Below, piece after piece: positions 12,361 to 23,637 of a stretch of DNA of 64,000 nucleotides. The notes beneath the pieces were generated by a model. It was not told where the DNA came from. It was given only the letters and a program-made list of their open reading frames with translations, and made no database searches. The translations under genes were made by a program, and so were the position numbers. This DNA comes from Bryopsis sp. KO-2023 (lineage: Eukaryota; Chlorophyta; Ulvophyceae; Bryopsidales; Bryopsidaceae): assembly GCA_030272585.1 (NCBI GenBank), contig BSYQ01000002.1, forward strand, positions 3,472,001 to 3,536,000. The letters are read 5' to 3'. Within the stretch, counting starts at the first letter, position 1, and each line of letters starts with the position of its first letter.

Positions 12361-12489
12361 TGTAACGTTTGATGTGATGGGACTGATTGAGGTGACTCTA
12401 GCTTTGTGTTTGATACTTATGTGAGAGCGTTGGGGAGTCCTGTAACTTGTTTTCGATCGAACAATCCTGAGCCTGTCTAGAACGTTTCA
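12361..12489 (+). repeat. 3' LTR (129 bp) of chromovirus derivative
   Basis: Same sequence as the 5' LTR and followed by the target duplication GAGAT. Confidence 0.95.
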
Positions 12490-12494
12490 GAGAT

Positions 12495-13256
12495 GGTGAT
12501 AGGCGTCTTCTATGTTAAATTCGATCATCTAGGGTTGTTTCTTCAGCCAAGGCATTTGACAAAATCTCGTAACGAGAATGAGTGTCGTGCAATGATTGTT
12601 GACATGTTCGAGGTCCACTATCGATCGATACCCGTCATTCTTTTTGGGGATCATGAACGCGCGTGATGCCTAATCCACATCCCTTTCACGCACTGTTGCG
12701 TCTCACTACATTAATTCTTGTACCATAAGCTTCCACGATTGTCTCTTCATCCTGGAAGGGTAAACTTCCCCGCCAGTAGGGCACTCACATACTTCTATCA
12801 AAGTGGACTCCCCTCTATCCATGGAAGCACTTTTGCGGAGGAACCCATTTGGCGCCATACGGTCGAGACGTTTCAATGACGTTTGTAGTGATATCCCACA
12901 ACCCTTGTGCACATTTGCATACACTGCTACCTTTGTTGCCTTTTTGAAGGCACTCATTCCGCTTCCCTCTCCCCGGAGAAATAGAACGCGTACGGGGCAG
13001 TTCGCACCAAAACTATAGCTTTACTCTCCTCGTCATCCACATTCAGCATGATTCTCTCACATCCCCATACACGCTTTCCCGTAAGCAACTCGAAAGGAGG
13101 GTTCAAGTAACTTTCTTTCTTAGTGATAACGAAAAACTTAGCTTTTTTTAAGCGCCTTGATGTGTTGTGGCAACGTGGTTCAGGAATCAATCCAGGTGGT
13201 GCCGGAGCTAGTCCTCTTGTTATGCTTATCCTCGAACTTTCAACTTGGACTTCCAA
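12495..13256 (-). pseudogene. DIRS-like reverse transcriptase remnant, 5' part
   Basis: The minus strand between about 12,665 and 12,495 reads RAFMIPKKNDGYRSIVDL, then HVNNHC, then EFNIEDAYHH, matching RT motifs up to the first catalytic Asp. It resumes at 8,801 on the far side of the inserted LTR element. Upstream, 13,256-12,706 holds two overlapping minus-strand frames (one with LNVDDEESKAIVLV, the next with CGISLQTSLKRLDRMAPNG) that probably belong to the same dead polyprotein, but I do not recognise a domain in them. Confidence 0.65.
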
Positions 13257-14948
13257 CGTCCACCATGTGTAAATTAAACCAAAGCTTCCCGGGTGCGTGC
13301 TATAGTATACCGTTGATTAATACGGGATCGGTCCTCGTCAAGCACAAACGTAATGTTCATCTCCACTGCGAGTTTTTTAATGGGAACTGAAGGCCCGGCT
13401 TCATGATTTTATTTTACTTGTCATTGTCGAACTTACATGATTAACAACCACCCGTTGTCTTCAAAGCCAGTTTTTTATGATGTATGATATAAAATCAAGG
13501 ACCTTTCGGCTTCTTAATTAATAAAAATTTGATGAAAAGCGATAATCAATTAAAAACGCTCAAATGATCGAAATTTTATTCAAAAGGGAGCTGCAAGAAA
13601 ACCCCAAGTTTTTCATCACTCCCGTAGTTCGAACGTGGTCCCGAACATGGTGTAGACCGTGCAGGCAAAGTTATTGAGGGTCTCGTGATCCCTAAGATCG
13701 TAGGCCTTATCAAACTCCCTCGGTCTTGTTAAGAACTTGGGACCTACCTTTAGGTAGGGGAGCACCTCGGAGGTGTCTCAGGTCATACTACGCTGGTATC
13801 GCTGGGTCTATCGCTTTTATCTTTAAGGATCACATCACAAGTATAACCTACAACATTTGACTAAAAATCTTTAACATTCAAGATTCTTTTTTCCCGTTGC
13901 GTTTTTCAAAGTGTATAGAGCAATTACTAACTTTGTAGGGCTTCAACACATTTGTGTGGAGTTGAACGTACGCCAACCTGGATGCACAACAACTTATGAA
14001 AGAAAGACTCCGCGTTACGTCTTCCTCTACCTCTCTATTCTTTCCCCTCTTCAACCGGGTATTCAAATTCAGGGTTTCCCTTGATGGATTAAATAGGCAC
14101 TAGAGGGTTTGAGTGTCTCCAACTCTTTGACTAAAAGTTTGTGCACCTTGTAAGTTAGTCAAAAGGAAGTGAGAAGAAAAAGTCGATGGAGAGCGTACGC
14201 ATCAAACAAAAACAAAAAGGAGAAAACAAGCTCCTCTAGTAATATCTAGTATTATAGCCGTAAAGGGCTTCGTATATCACGGAGAAAAGCGGTTGGATAT
14301 CAACTTGTCCAAATATCTTTCAAGTGAAAACACTCTTGTTGTCATTCGCAGAAGCTGAAAAAATACATTGGTTGCAACTATCCACCCTTTTTGACTTTGT
14401 GTTAACTGTCCGAGTATGTAAGATATAATGTTTGATCAAAGTTTGGATAGAGCAGCAATAGATGCAATAGCCGCTGCATTTGCCACCGGCGTCGGTTGAT
14501 GCGTCTGCGTAACTACTCTCTTTCCGTGCGGCATTATGCTAGGGGGCTAGACGGGGGCCCTCTGTGCCTCTTCTCTGGTTCTTGCGAATCATCTTCTACA
14601 CTTTCTTCTTATAACGGGGGCTGGATATCCTTTGGTTTGCGGTCGGCGCGCTAGTATCGAGGCTTTCTTTCGTCCATTGCAACTTCTCTACTGTAGTTCT
14701 AGTCTTCCACTTAAACTACTTCCCTATAAAAGTACTCAGCGAAAAAGGAAAGACAATCTATCTTGCAACGTTTGTCTTTTTAACTTTCGACCACCTGCAT
14801 TTTTTTGGTAGTACAAGTCTCTGTGAACATGATGTTCTTGTAGTATCCGTTGTTTCAGTAGTAACTGCGGACACAAGTCTTCGTCACTTTGCCCTAAAGT
14901 GTAGTTGTCACGTGACCTAGAGACGTTAAGCAAAGTGGTGTTTGACCT
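13257..14948. other. Decayed sequence, no gene recognised
   Basis: Only short frames broken by stops. No conserved motif, LTR or terminal inverted repeat could be identified. Confidence 0.5.
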
Positions 14949-14953
14949 TTTAT

Positions 14954-15158
14954 TGTCACAGCTCCGAGGGAAAGGGGGTGGAGCACACACTTGGTGCACA
15001 GGGTACAGGAGGAGGGCGTTGGAGAACTCAAAATAATGATTACACAAACAAACGTTCGTTGGCTTTTAACGGCCACCTTGAAATGACCCTTCTCAGTCCG
15101 ACCGGTACTGACAAGACCCGTGTCTAGGACACTGCTGTAAACCCTGACAGTCGTAACA
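14954..15158 (-). repeat. 3' LTR (205 bp) of LARD-like element
   Basis: On the element strand this is the downstream LTR. It matches the other copy across all 205 bp as read by eye. Confidence 0.93.
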
Positions 15159-18100
15159 ATCACCACCCGATGAGACTAAAAACCGTCCTCGGTCGGGCTC
15201 GTCGAACTTAAGAAAATCAAAGTAATGTAAAGTCTATCCTTTATCAACTCTACCTCTCCAAACAACATGTTTCGCATTTAATCACCATAAAAGTCATTTC
15301 GAAAACCCCTTTGAAACAATCAACCGAACAAACAAGAACTCACGCATTTCCCTCTTTCTGCACTCTTTAAACTAGTCTTTTCTCCAAGCCGTTATAACAC
15401 TGGCTCGAGCTGGCTGTCTACCGTCGCAGACAAGTAAGTCCGCCACTCCATTCCTCTTTGCAACCACCGTCAACTCGAGTATCATCCGTGCCGGCTATTA
15501 TCCAAGAGCTTCTCTCACAGATACCAAAGTATCGGCTTTCGCTTTCCTTAGATCATAGGAAATCATATCCACCTGTGACGAGTGCTTCCAGTTCAAACGC
15601 ATGCTAACCTTGGTCCATGGAAGATCACACGCTCGACATATCGGAACCACTTCCGTGAATCGCGTCCCATACCACGTTCCGTGGTCAAACCGCTGCCGTT
15701 GAACTCCTTGCTTAATACGTTCTCCAGGTCATGATATGTCCTTGCCACTAGCTTCTAGCATATGGCCAATGTGTTACTGACGCCGCAGTTGTTTTGTTTT
15801 TTCTCTCAGTATGCCTGGATTTTTAGCTTAATCCGCACATACTCCTTGATTGCTCCTTTCGACATATCTCCGGTTAACTTCCGCCACTGCGAGGAACAGC
15901 TGCACTGAAATACGACCTTTGCGATACCTTTTCGCTGTCGGAATTCACCATTTCTGCCAAGACCCCACTTCATTTCCAGCTTCATGTGCCACCAAACACA
16001 TCATCCACCAAGCACTTCTGCTAATTCAACTGAAGTGTCTCGAACTCACTGCTAAACACGAGCTAATCTGAGTTTCGAACAAGAAATCTGGCTATAGTGT
16101 TTCCACTAAATCATTTCCAGCACTTCCTCCGTCACACACAGGTCTTGCTTTCTCTTTTGATCAGAAATTCTACTTCTGCGCAATTCCAAGAACCTCTGCT
16201 ATTGTTCCTCTCTATATCGCTTTTCGACACATAGTTAACACCCCATCACTATGTTCAATTCGATTTTTCTGCAGCGCGTCTCATTTTTCAATTTGATAGA
16301 TACTTTCCATTTCTATCAGAATTTCCACTTGTTCTATATTTCTTCACAAGCACCGGTGTTTCTAACATCCTCAAAAATCCTTTTCACTTCCTTTCCTGCT
16401 TCTGCCTTTTTTTTTTACTGCTAATGTTACTGTTGAAGATCAGGCTATTTCCGCTTAACAAAACTTAGAAAAACCTGCAACTGACCACTATCGCCAGCTG
16501 TAGAACACCCACTGTTCACATCCGATAAACGGGAAAAACACCTCCTTTTGTCCATCCGGCGAACAATAAAAACATACCATCCGTCCAAGTTCAGGATGTT
16601 CCACTATCCCCAAAGCAATACTTCTCACTTGTTTCAGTTGTAGTTCAAGTTCAATCCACAGGTCCTAATTCATATAAACCCAATGAACCTCATAAAAACC
16701 AGTTTATCCACAGGTCCTAATTTATAGTAACCCAATGAATCTCATAAACCCAGTTTTCCAGTTTTCCACAAACCTTTCCTTAATCACGGAAATATTTGAA
16801 ACTTCCTTTATCCACTGAGATACAACACAAGTAAGAACAGGCATCTATTAATGTCCAGAAACAATAGATATTCGAAATAGTTATAGATCCAACTGCAAAA
16901 AGAAACCAACAGATTTATGGTACCAAAACCCATTGTTACTTTCACACAAAAGCATCACCAACCACACCACCGTGCGGCATCCATCACCACCCCAAACTCA
17001 CGAGATAGTCTACAGTTGGGTGTTTGGTTATCCGCATGTGGTGAAAACATCAGAGTATTTTTCTGCAAAAAACACATTACCATCTAGCTCCCAAAAAGAG
17101 GAGTCTTGTTTGCCTCGACAGCGCCAGTGCGCAATTCTGTCCAACCCTTGACCAAGGGAAACGTTGCACTGGTGTCGGATGCACACAACATTTCAACTCC
17201 GGATGACAGCGTCCGGGCTCCACCTGTCGTGATTTCTTCGCATGGCATCTTGACCAGATGTTTTAAAACTTGCAAAAACACAATATCACCAAAGGTTTTT
17301 ACGATCGTCAATACCGGTCACCGGGAGTGAACACGCGTCCCTTGTAGTAGAGAACAAGTAGGTCGCTTTACGGCGCATCAATACCGTCCATCAGTTCTAC
17401 ACGCGGACCGGGCCCGGTAGGCATAATAGCTTCCTCCCATCCAGTAGCCTCCAGATGTATCCCACATCTGAGGTAATCCATCCACCATCGTCATGATGAA
17501 TGACTCGGCCGCAAACTCTCGCCAAACATACTCCAGGCCAGCACGCCATCAGAGTTGTCGAGTTGCGGAGGGAATTGACGTTCAACCCTGAGTATTCCAT
17601 TTTATTTATAACACAAATACTCCTACTCATATCGGGACTCCCTTTGATAACCTCATCGTCGAATAGCACTCCATTTGCACCTCCACGGCACAAATATGCA
17701 TGTACAAGTCGCACTGACCACCACGTTCGCTGTCTCCACCAATCCTGACAATACCAATGGACCAGCTGCTTCTTAAGACAACCGTTCCACAATAGTTTGT
17801 CATCTTCCAAAGCATCCCGTCGGCAATAGTCCACCAGCGATTGGTTTGTGCCAAACATATGGTGCCACCACCGGTCGTCACCCGGTCGTGCTTCTTTTCA
17901 ACATGTATTTTTTTTCAGCCCTCATGCGATTTTCTTCTCTCCATTTTATACTTGACGTATTTACACTCAGTTCGACTTGAGGCTACCGAAGTGCACACCT
18001 GCCATTGTGGCATCGCTAAACAGCGGCTAGGCAATGGTGTCCGAACTGATTATAAGAGCGTAACCAACTCCATGTAGATGACTTCTGCTCCACCAGAATT

Positions 18101-20354
18101 TCTTTACCATCATTTTGCTTGAATTTCATCCATGTATCCAACTGAAAATCTCCGGGAAATACAACAACGCGCTGGGTATATATACTCCAAAACTCCATTC
18201 ATCAGAATTTGCGTGCTACTCCTGAGAATATTTCCAGTTCTGATGCAAACATGATGTAATCGCTACCTGCTCGCCAAAAGTATTTCCGTCGGTAGTGAGT
18301 ACCTTATCTTCCGCCGGAACCACTCCATTCTGAGTAGTACTTTTCGCTAACGCTTGATGAACAAGGCACTTCCTCCAGAATCACATTACTTCCAGCATTT
18401 CTCCACCTCAGCACCTTCTTTTGGTCATCAGCTAAAGCCTTTTATCACCACACACCATGCTGGAACATGTGATGGCAATGGTATAAATCAAATGCCAATC
18501 ACGGTTGGAACACATAGCGGGTAGGCTTTCAGCAGTCGCACGAAATTCTCCCAAGGAATTGTCGGGATGGTCGGGTTATACCACCTCCGTCTGATTACTC
18601 CCTTTACCCTTCAGTCCCACTGACTGTGGTCACCAAATTCACATTCACCCACTGCCGAGACTGCAAGGTCAAGATGTACTTCGCTTCAGCGAAGGTTTAA
18701 ACACATACTTGAGGGTCGTTTAATCATTCCTTCCAAAAGTCCACTCTGTCCATTAAAACATGTTCAATTCCTCATCATACAGAGCTCCAATCAAGTGTTG
18801 ATCATCACTGATGCTGGCACAATTGTAAAGTTGGCACCCCCATCCAATTGTCCTCCACCACCACCAGCTTTAATCACGGTTACCCAAGTGATCTTCTTTG
18901 CAAAAGGGTCACTGGCACTCAGCCACATCGCCCGGCAATTTCCATTGAGATCTCACTTGGTTTTAGAGGTTGCAGCAGTAGATGTGGTCTTACTGGATCA
19001 GTCCAGCAGTAGTTGGTCACTCCACCACCACACTCCACAGTATTTCTTCAAGTAGCGCGCTTCGCCAATCATCTACTCCTTCCTTCTGCTTGAATGGTTC
19101 CATGTTCGCGCTTATAACATCCATCTTCCCATGGATGCATCGCTGCGGTTTCACAGGTTATCTTTCGCGCATCCAGGTTGGGAAAAAACCGTGCTGCGTA
19201 TGATAATCACACCATTCCCTCCATGATACATCCTCCTCCCCTTTGCTGGACGAGGTTCCAGCTCCCTCCTTCGTACAATAAATAGTTGCTGCCCGAAAAT
19301 ACCATCCTCGCTCAAGGTTTCCGGCCTCTTTATTGCACCACCAATTTTTGCTTCTCGGTAGTCCAGCCACTACCGCTTGGTTCAATCCAGCAATCCTTCT
19401 CGGCCACCAGCTTCACCAAGACAACATTCTTCCCGACACATTGCACTCCTTCGTAGTATGCGGTGTTATAGTATCATCAGTCCTACAAACAAGTGTCCGC
19501 GTCCATGTAGAATCTTCCTTCCGATCGGGTAGTTCCATAGATTCCTCCACCTGTTTTTTTTCCTTGGAGGTATATCCTCTTCCTCCGACCATATTGCAGT
19601 AGGTTTCCACATGAATCTTTTTTTTCTTTACTTCTATCCTCAGCGGCAGTTTGAAGAATTCATGTCCGTATTATGCTTTCCACTCGTCTTTCCATGATTC
19701 TTCCTTCACTCTGTTCGCTCTCTTTGGTTTCTTCAACCATTCTTCTGATCAGCAATATTATCGTCTTCATTCTGATGCACATGTATCCCGCGTGATGCCT
19801 TCTATTCTTCCATCTTCCAATCTTCTCGCGGTTTCCAAAAACTCCTTCCAGTTTCGAATATCACATTTAAGTGCCGCTGCAATCTTCATTGCTCCTTCCA
19901 TACATTGTGATCCGGTCTTGATATCTCGCTTTTTCCCTTGTTGGGCATTTCCCAACGTAGACTTGTAATAGACACATTCGAGGCTGAGCATGTATCCCCG
20001 GCCTGGCCTTGAGATACTCCTCCAATGTACTCTTCGGATTTCACAATCTCGCGACTCCTTGATAGGTCAGTCAATGAGTACCCCCACACTGTATATCGCT
20101 TTTGATGAGCTGCCACATAATGTCCATACTTCTTCCACTACCATCATGTGAGCTGGTCTGGGTATATGTCATTTGTCTACTATCAAATAGCACCTCAGGT
20201 TACTCCATCGCTGCCTTAACTGGAATGTGTTCTTCGACTCCATCACCACTGGCACCCACTACTCTCGATTATCTCTCTCCAATATATATATTCCCCCAGT
20301 TTCTCCTCTTCTTCTTGACTGAACTTTTGGCCATTGTCCCGGTTATCATTTGTA

Positions 20355-20520
20355 TTTTCAGGTCCCACTGCCAGTTACAGAAACCAAGGTCAGTGTTTGT
20401 CTTCAGATGCTCTAGGCACTACCGCTGGTTACAGAAACCATACTCGGTGTTTTGCTCTTGATGCTCCTGACTCCACTGCCGGTTACGAAAACCAAGGCCA
20501 GTGTTTTCTGCCTGTGGATC
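20355..20520 (+). repeat. Short imperfect tandem repeat inside the LARD
   Basis: Three units of roughly 60 bp, each with a form of CCGGTTACAGAAACCA followed by CAGTGTTTT and a GATGCTC block. The plus-strand frame through it (AGYRNHTRCFALDAP-type) is probably incidental. Confidence 0.6.
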
Positions 20521-21965
20521 TTCCTGGCTCAGCTCTGACTCCTTCTCCAGCAACTTCTGCTCATGAGTTTATTGAGCTACAGATCCCTTTCAACCCAGAC
20601 AATTCCCTTTGGCACAAAAGAGTCTTCCTTCCAAATCAGACATCGATCTTTATGTAGTCCACAACAGCTCCCAACAGCCATCAGTCTCTTTTCTTTTCTT
20701 TCCACCATTTGCTTGACTTCAGGACTATTGGTCTTGATAGATCTCCAGCAAGGAATCATCAGCAGTATAAAATCAGCCCCTCAGGCTCCTCCAGTATTTT
20801 ATTTGCTTTATAGGTTCACAGCCTTCAATAATCCACTGCAGGTCCACTGCCTCCAACAATCCACTTACATCCATCGGCTCCTTGTCGGCTCCTTGGCTGT
20901 TCCTTTGTCGGTTGACGACCACAACAGTCGCTCAGTCCCACCAGTGTCTTAGACTTCGACTTTTTCTCCCTTCAGAGTTGGCTCCATTAGTGATCGCTCA
21001 CTTTCTGTAAACCATCGACCACCTCTTTTACGCTTTCGTCAACTCAGAGGTCACTTATGCTCTCTGTCGTATACAACCTTCTCGTCACAACCACTCCTAT
21101 TCGCACTGCTGCTTCCTGTCGACTCCAGTATAATTTCGATCTGCCTGTACCAGCCTTCTATCACGTTGCACAGTCATACTCCAACGACCTGGCTTTTTTC
21201 CAGCCTCTGTTGTCGGCAGCACTGCGTCATCCAATGGTCGAAGTGACCAGCGCCATAGTGAACGCCCGCTCGCAGTCCCACTGCGCGTTGTTCGCCTGGC
21301 TTCTTCGTCTGTCACACTTCTCACACCTTCGCCAACTGCATGTCCGACATACAGTACCTCTGCCACAGAGCTTCCAAACGCTCCTGTAGCTTTGGCCGCC
21401 ACGGTCGCCTGCAGACACGCTGGGTCAACTGGTGCTGCGACCTGGGTTGACTCCTTCCGTCGGCCCTGCTGTCGTCTAGGATCGACCTTTTAACCTAGGT
21501 TCGACCCTTCTCCTGTGGTTCTAGGAATTCTGCACCTTTTACTGCAGATCTTCGACCTGGTAGTTAAACTTCGAACTTCGCCTTCCTGGTCGAAACTCCT
21601 GGACCTCCACTACAACTTTCAGCTCTCCTTTACGTTAGGTTAAGTCGAGAAACCCCAAAACTGCTTGGGTGTTAGTCTTGGAATATGCAGATCTATAGAT
21701 CTCGAGCACCTTATTTTTCCTGGCGCCCCAAAACGCAACTCCAAGCTTCCTCTTCGACTTTGCTCACATACCCGCGCCGTGTCGCTCCTTGAAGCGTCGT
21801 TTTTAAGCCCAAACTTGGCGCGTCCTCCTTTCAACTCCTTTTACCCTAGCCAGGATAAGTGCTATCGTTTCTGGCTGCTCTTCCCTTGGGATCGTCGTCC
21901 CTAAAGGGTTCCTTTCCTCGTGAGCTGCCCCAAGACCTCGACCCCTTACGCTAGGGTCGACCACG

Positions 21966-21977
21966 GCTCCGAAACCA
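21966..21977 (-). other. Primer-binding site of the LARD, TGGTTTCGGAGC
   Basis: One base beyond the 5' LTR on the minus strand. It is identical to the chromovirus primer site at 8,937-8,948 and continues as CGTGG. Confidence 0.85.
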
Positions 21978-21978
21978 T

Positions 21979-22183
21979 TGTCACAGCTCCGAGGGAAAGG
22001 GGGTGGAGCACACACTTGGTGCACAGGGTACAGGAGGAGGGCGTTGGAGAACTCAAAATAATGATTACACAAACAAACGTTCGTTGGCTTTTAACGGCCA
22101 CCTTGAAATGACCCTTCTCAGTCCGACCGGTACTGACAAGACCCGTGTCTAGGACACTGCTGTAAACCCTGACAGTCGTAACA
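21979..22183 (-). repeat. 5' LTR (205 bp) of LARD-like element
   Basis: On the element strand it begins TGTTACGACTG at 22,183 and ends in TGTGACA at 21,979, directly followed by the primer site. Confidence 0.93.
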
Positions 22184-22188
22184 TTTAT

Positions 22189-23041
22189 ACTTGCAAAATG
22201 CACGGAAATTTTCTTCACAAGTCACGTAATGTAGAACGAAGGTGGGGAGACTCAGTTAGGGGAAATACAAACACACAAGAGAAAACAAATTAAAAATCTT
22301 GTTACCACATCCAAACTCCAAAATGACCTCCAAATAAATGGACTGAAGCAAAAACAAGCCAGAAACTGGAGCTCGATAACTAACACTGGACGTGGCACCG
22401 CCACCACATCAGTACCAGCTCAGACAAAAACAAACTCAGAACATCTCACCTTGATCCTCAGCTCCATCTTCTTTTCTTCCAGCCTGCAACAAAACCACAT
22501 AACACCACATCAGCACCAACTACTTGGTTTGGTCGAGGTGGTTCATAACAATTTGGATCCCCCTAATTCTCAAACGCCCCTCTATATCTATTGTTCCACG
22601 CCTTGTCAATCATATCTTTTCCCCTGGATGACGCCCCCGGGTCCGTTCTCAACTTAGCTACAAGCCGTAAAAAAAAAACAATAGAATTATTGCAACTTGA
22701 GTGAGGTCTTTGGCGATAAAGCCGAGAATTACCATTTCCTCCTGATCCTATACGGTTGGCGTCATACCGTCAAAGGTTGCGGTATAAATTGCAAGAAAGG
22801 GAGATCCCTAGGGTTGATCATGTCTTCGAAAAGATCCTTCAGAAACGATAGATTCCGGTGAAAAAGTTCAAGTATTTAAAAAAAATTGACAGTCATCAGA
22901 ATCTCATCGGTTTCGGTATTTTTGGACCAACTCCCCTGTCATAGGCGTCATAGGCCTAATTATTAGGAATCCAATTCGATAAGGTGATTGTGATAATCAC
23001 CCACTAAGAATAAACACTAACTTTTGGGAGCATCTGTTAGA
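22189..23041. other. No gene recognised
   Basis: Low-complexity intergenic sequence between the LARD and a small hAT element. No motif found. Confidence 0.5.
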
Positions 23042-23049
23042 GTGGCGGC

Positions 23050-23629
23050 TAGTGTAAATGAACACGTTGGGAATTCGTGAAAATTCGCCGTATTCTGCGT
23101 ATTGTGAGCGCCAAAGCGGTAGATGACTGAAATGAGGCAATAGTGGACGAAAGGAAGTGGTGCTGTGTAACGTGGGGTAGTGCGATAGTGAGGGAATCTT
23201 GTGGCTAGTACTGATTAGTCGTGGGAAGGTATAAAGTTCGACAGGGGAAACTTGTAAACAATAGATAGCGAACGTTTGTTCGCGTTGAGATAGCCTGCGC
23301 TCAAAGTTTGTTACAGTATTCACCACTGATTGACCGAATTCGGAAGAATTCGGAAAAATTCGAAGAAAATAAAAAAAGCTGGAAAAAATAGAGTAGAATG
23401 CAATCAAAATAAAAATCAATTTTTTCTGAAGTATCTTATGTTGTTAGTATGCCTAAAATAATGTATTGAGCTCAAGAGATCGTAAGTTGACATCTGCTAG
23501 ATCATAAAATTTTTTCTTGAACCAACGTATTTTTCCGTATTCAAAAATCATACCGTATTTTACGGTATTATTCCGTGTTCGTATTCGTATTCAAATTTTG
23601 GACTCCGTATTCCGTATTCGTTTACACTG
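23050..23629. mobile_element. Non-autonomous hAT element (580 bp)
   Basis: Ends are AGTGTAAATGAACACG on the left and, inverted, AGTGTAAACGAATACG on the right (CAG at the right end, TAG at the left). The 8 bp target duplication GTGGCGGC is at 23,042-23,049 and 23,630-23,637. Subterminal sequence is full of CCGTATT and GAATTCG short repeats, as in other hAT ends. A minus-strand frame (22,997-23,419) overruns the left end and shows no transposase motif, so the copy is non-autonomous. Confidence 0.85.
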
Positions 23630-23637
23630 GTGGCGGC

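Larger units (their letters stand above)
8807..12489 (+). mobile_element. Chromovirus-type LTR retrotransposon, internally deleted
   Basis: The element is 3,683 bp and bounded by 129 bp LTRs that read as identical. Each LTR begins TG and ends CA, and the 5 bp target duplication GAGAT flanks both sides (8,802-8,806 and 12,490-12,494). A primer-binding site follows the 5' LTR by one base and a polypurine tract abuts the 3' LTR. Inside are gag, a retropepsin and RT start, then an abrupt loss of most of RT, RNase H and integrase, and finally the chromodomain tail. It is therefore a young but non-autonomous copy that must borrow enzymes. It is inserted in an older DIRS-like RT sequence; dropping the element and one GAGAT copy restores the reading AYHHLELKKRNRKYF. 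Confidence 0.93.
14954..22183 (-). mobile_element. LARD-like non-coding LTR retrotransposon
   Basis: A 7,230 bp element on the minus strand with two 205 bp LTRs (14,954-15,158 and 21,979-22,183) that read as identical. The LTRs begin TGTTACGACTGTC and end GAGCTGTGACA on the element strand. The target duplication TTTAT lies at 14,949-14,953 and 22,184-22,188. A primer-binding site follows the 5' LTR by one base. The 6.8 kb interior has only short frames, and I could find no gag, protease, RT, integrase or envelope motif on either strand. This matches the definition of a large retrotransposon derivative: mobile in trans but coding for nothing recognisable. Confidence 0.92.
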
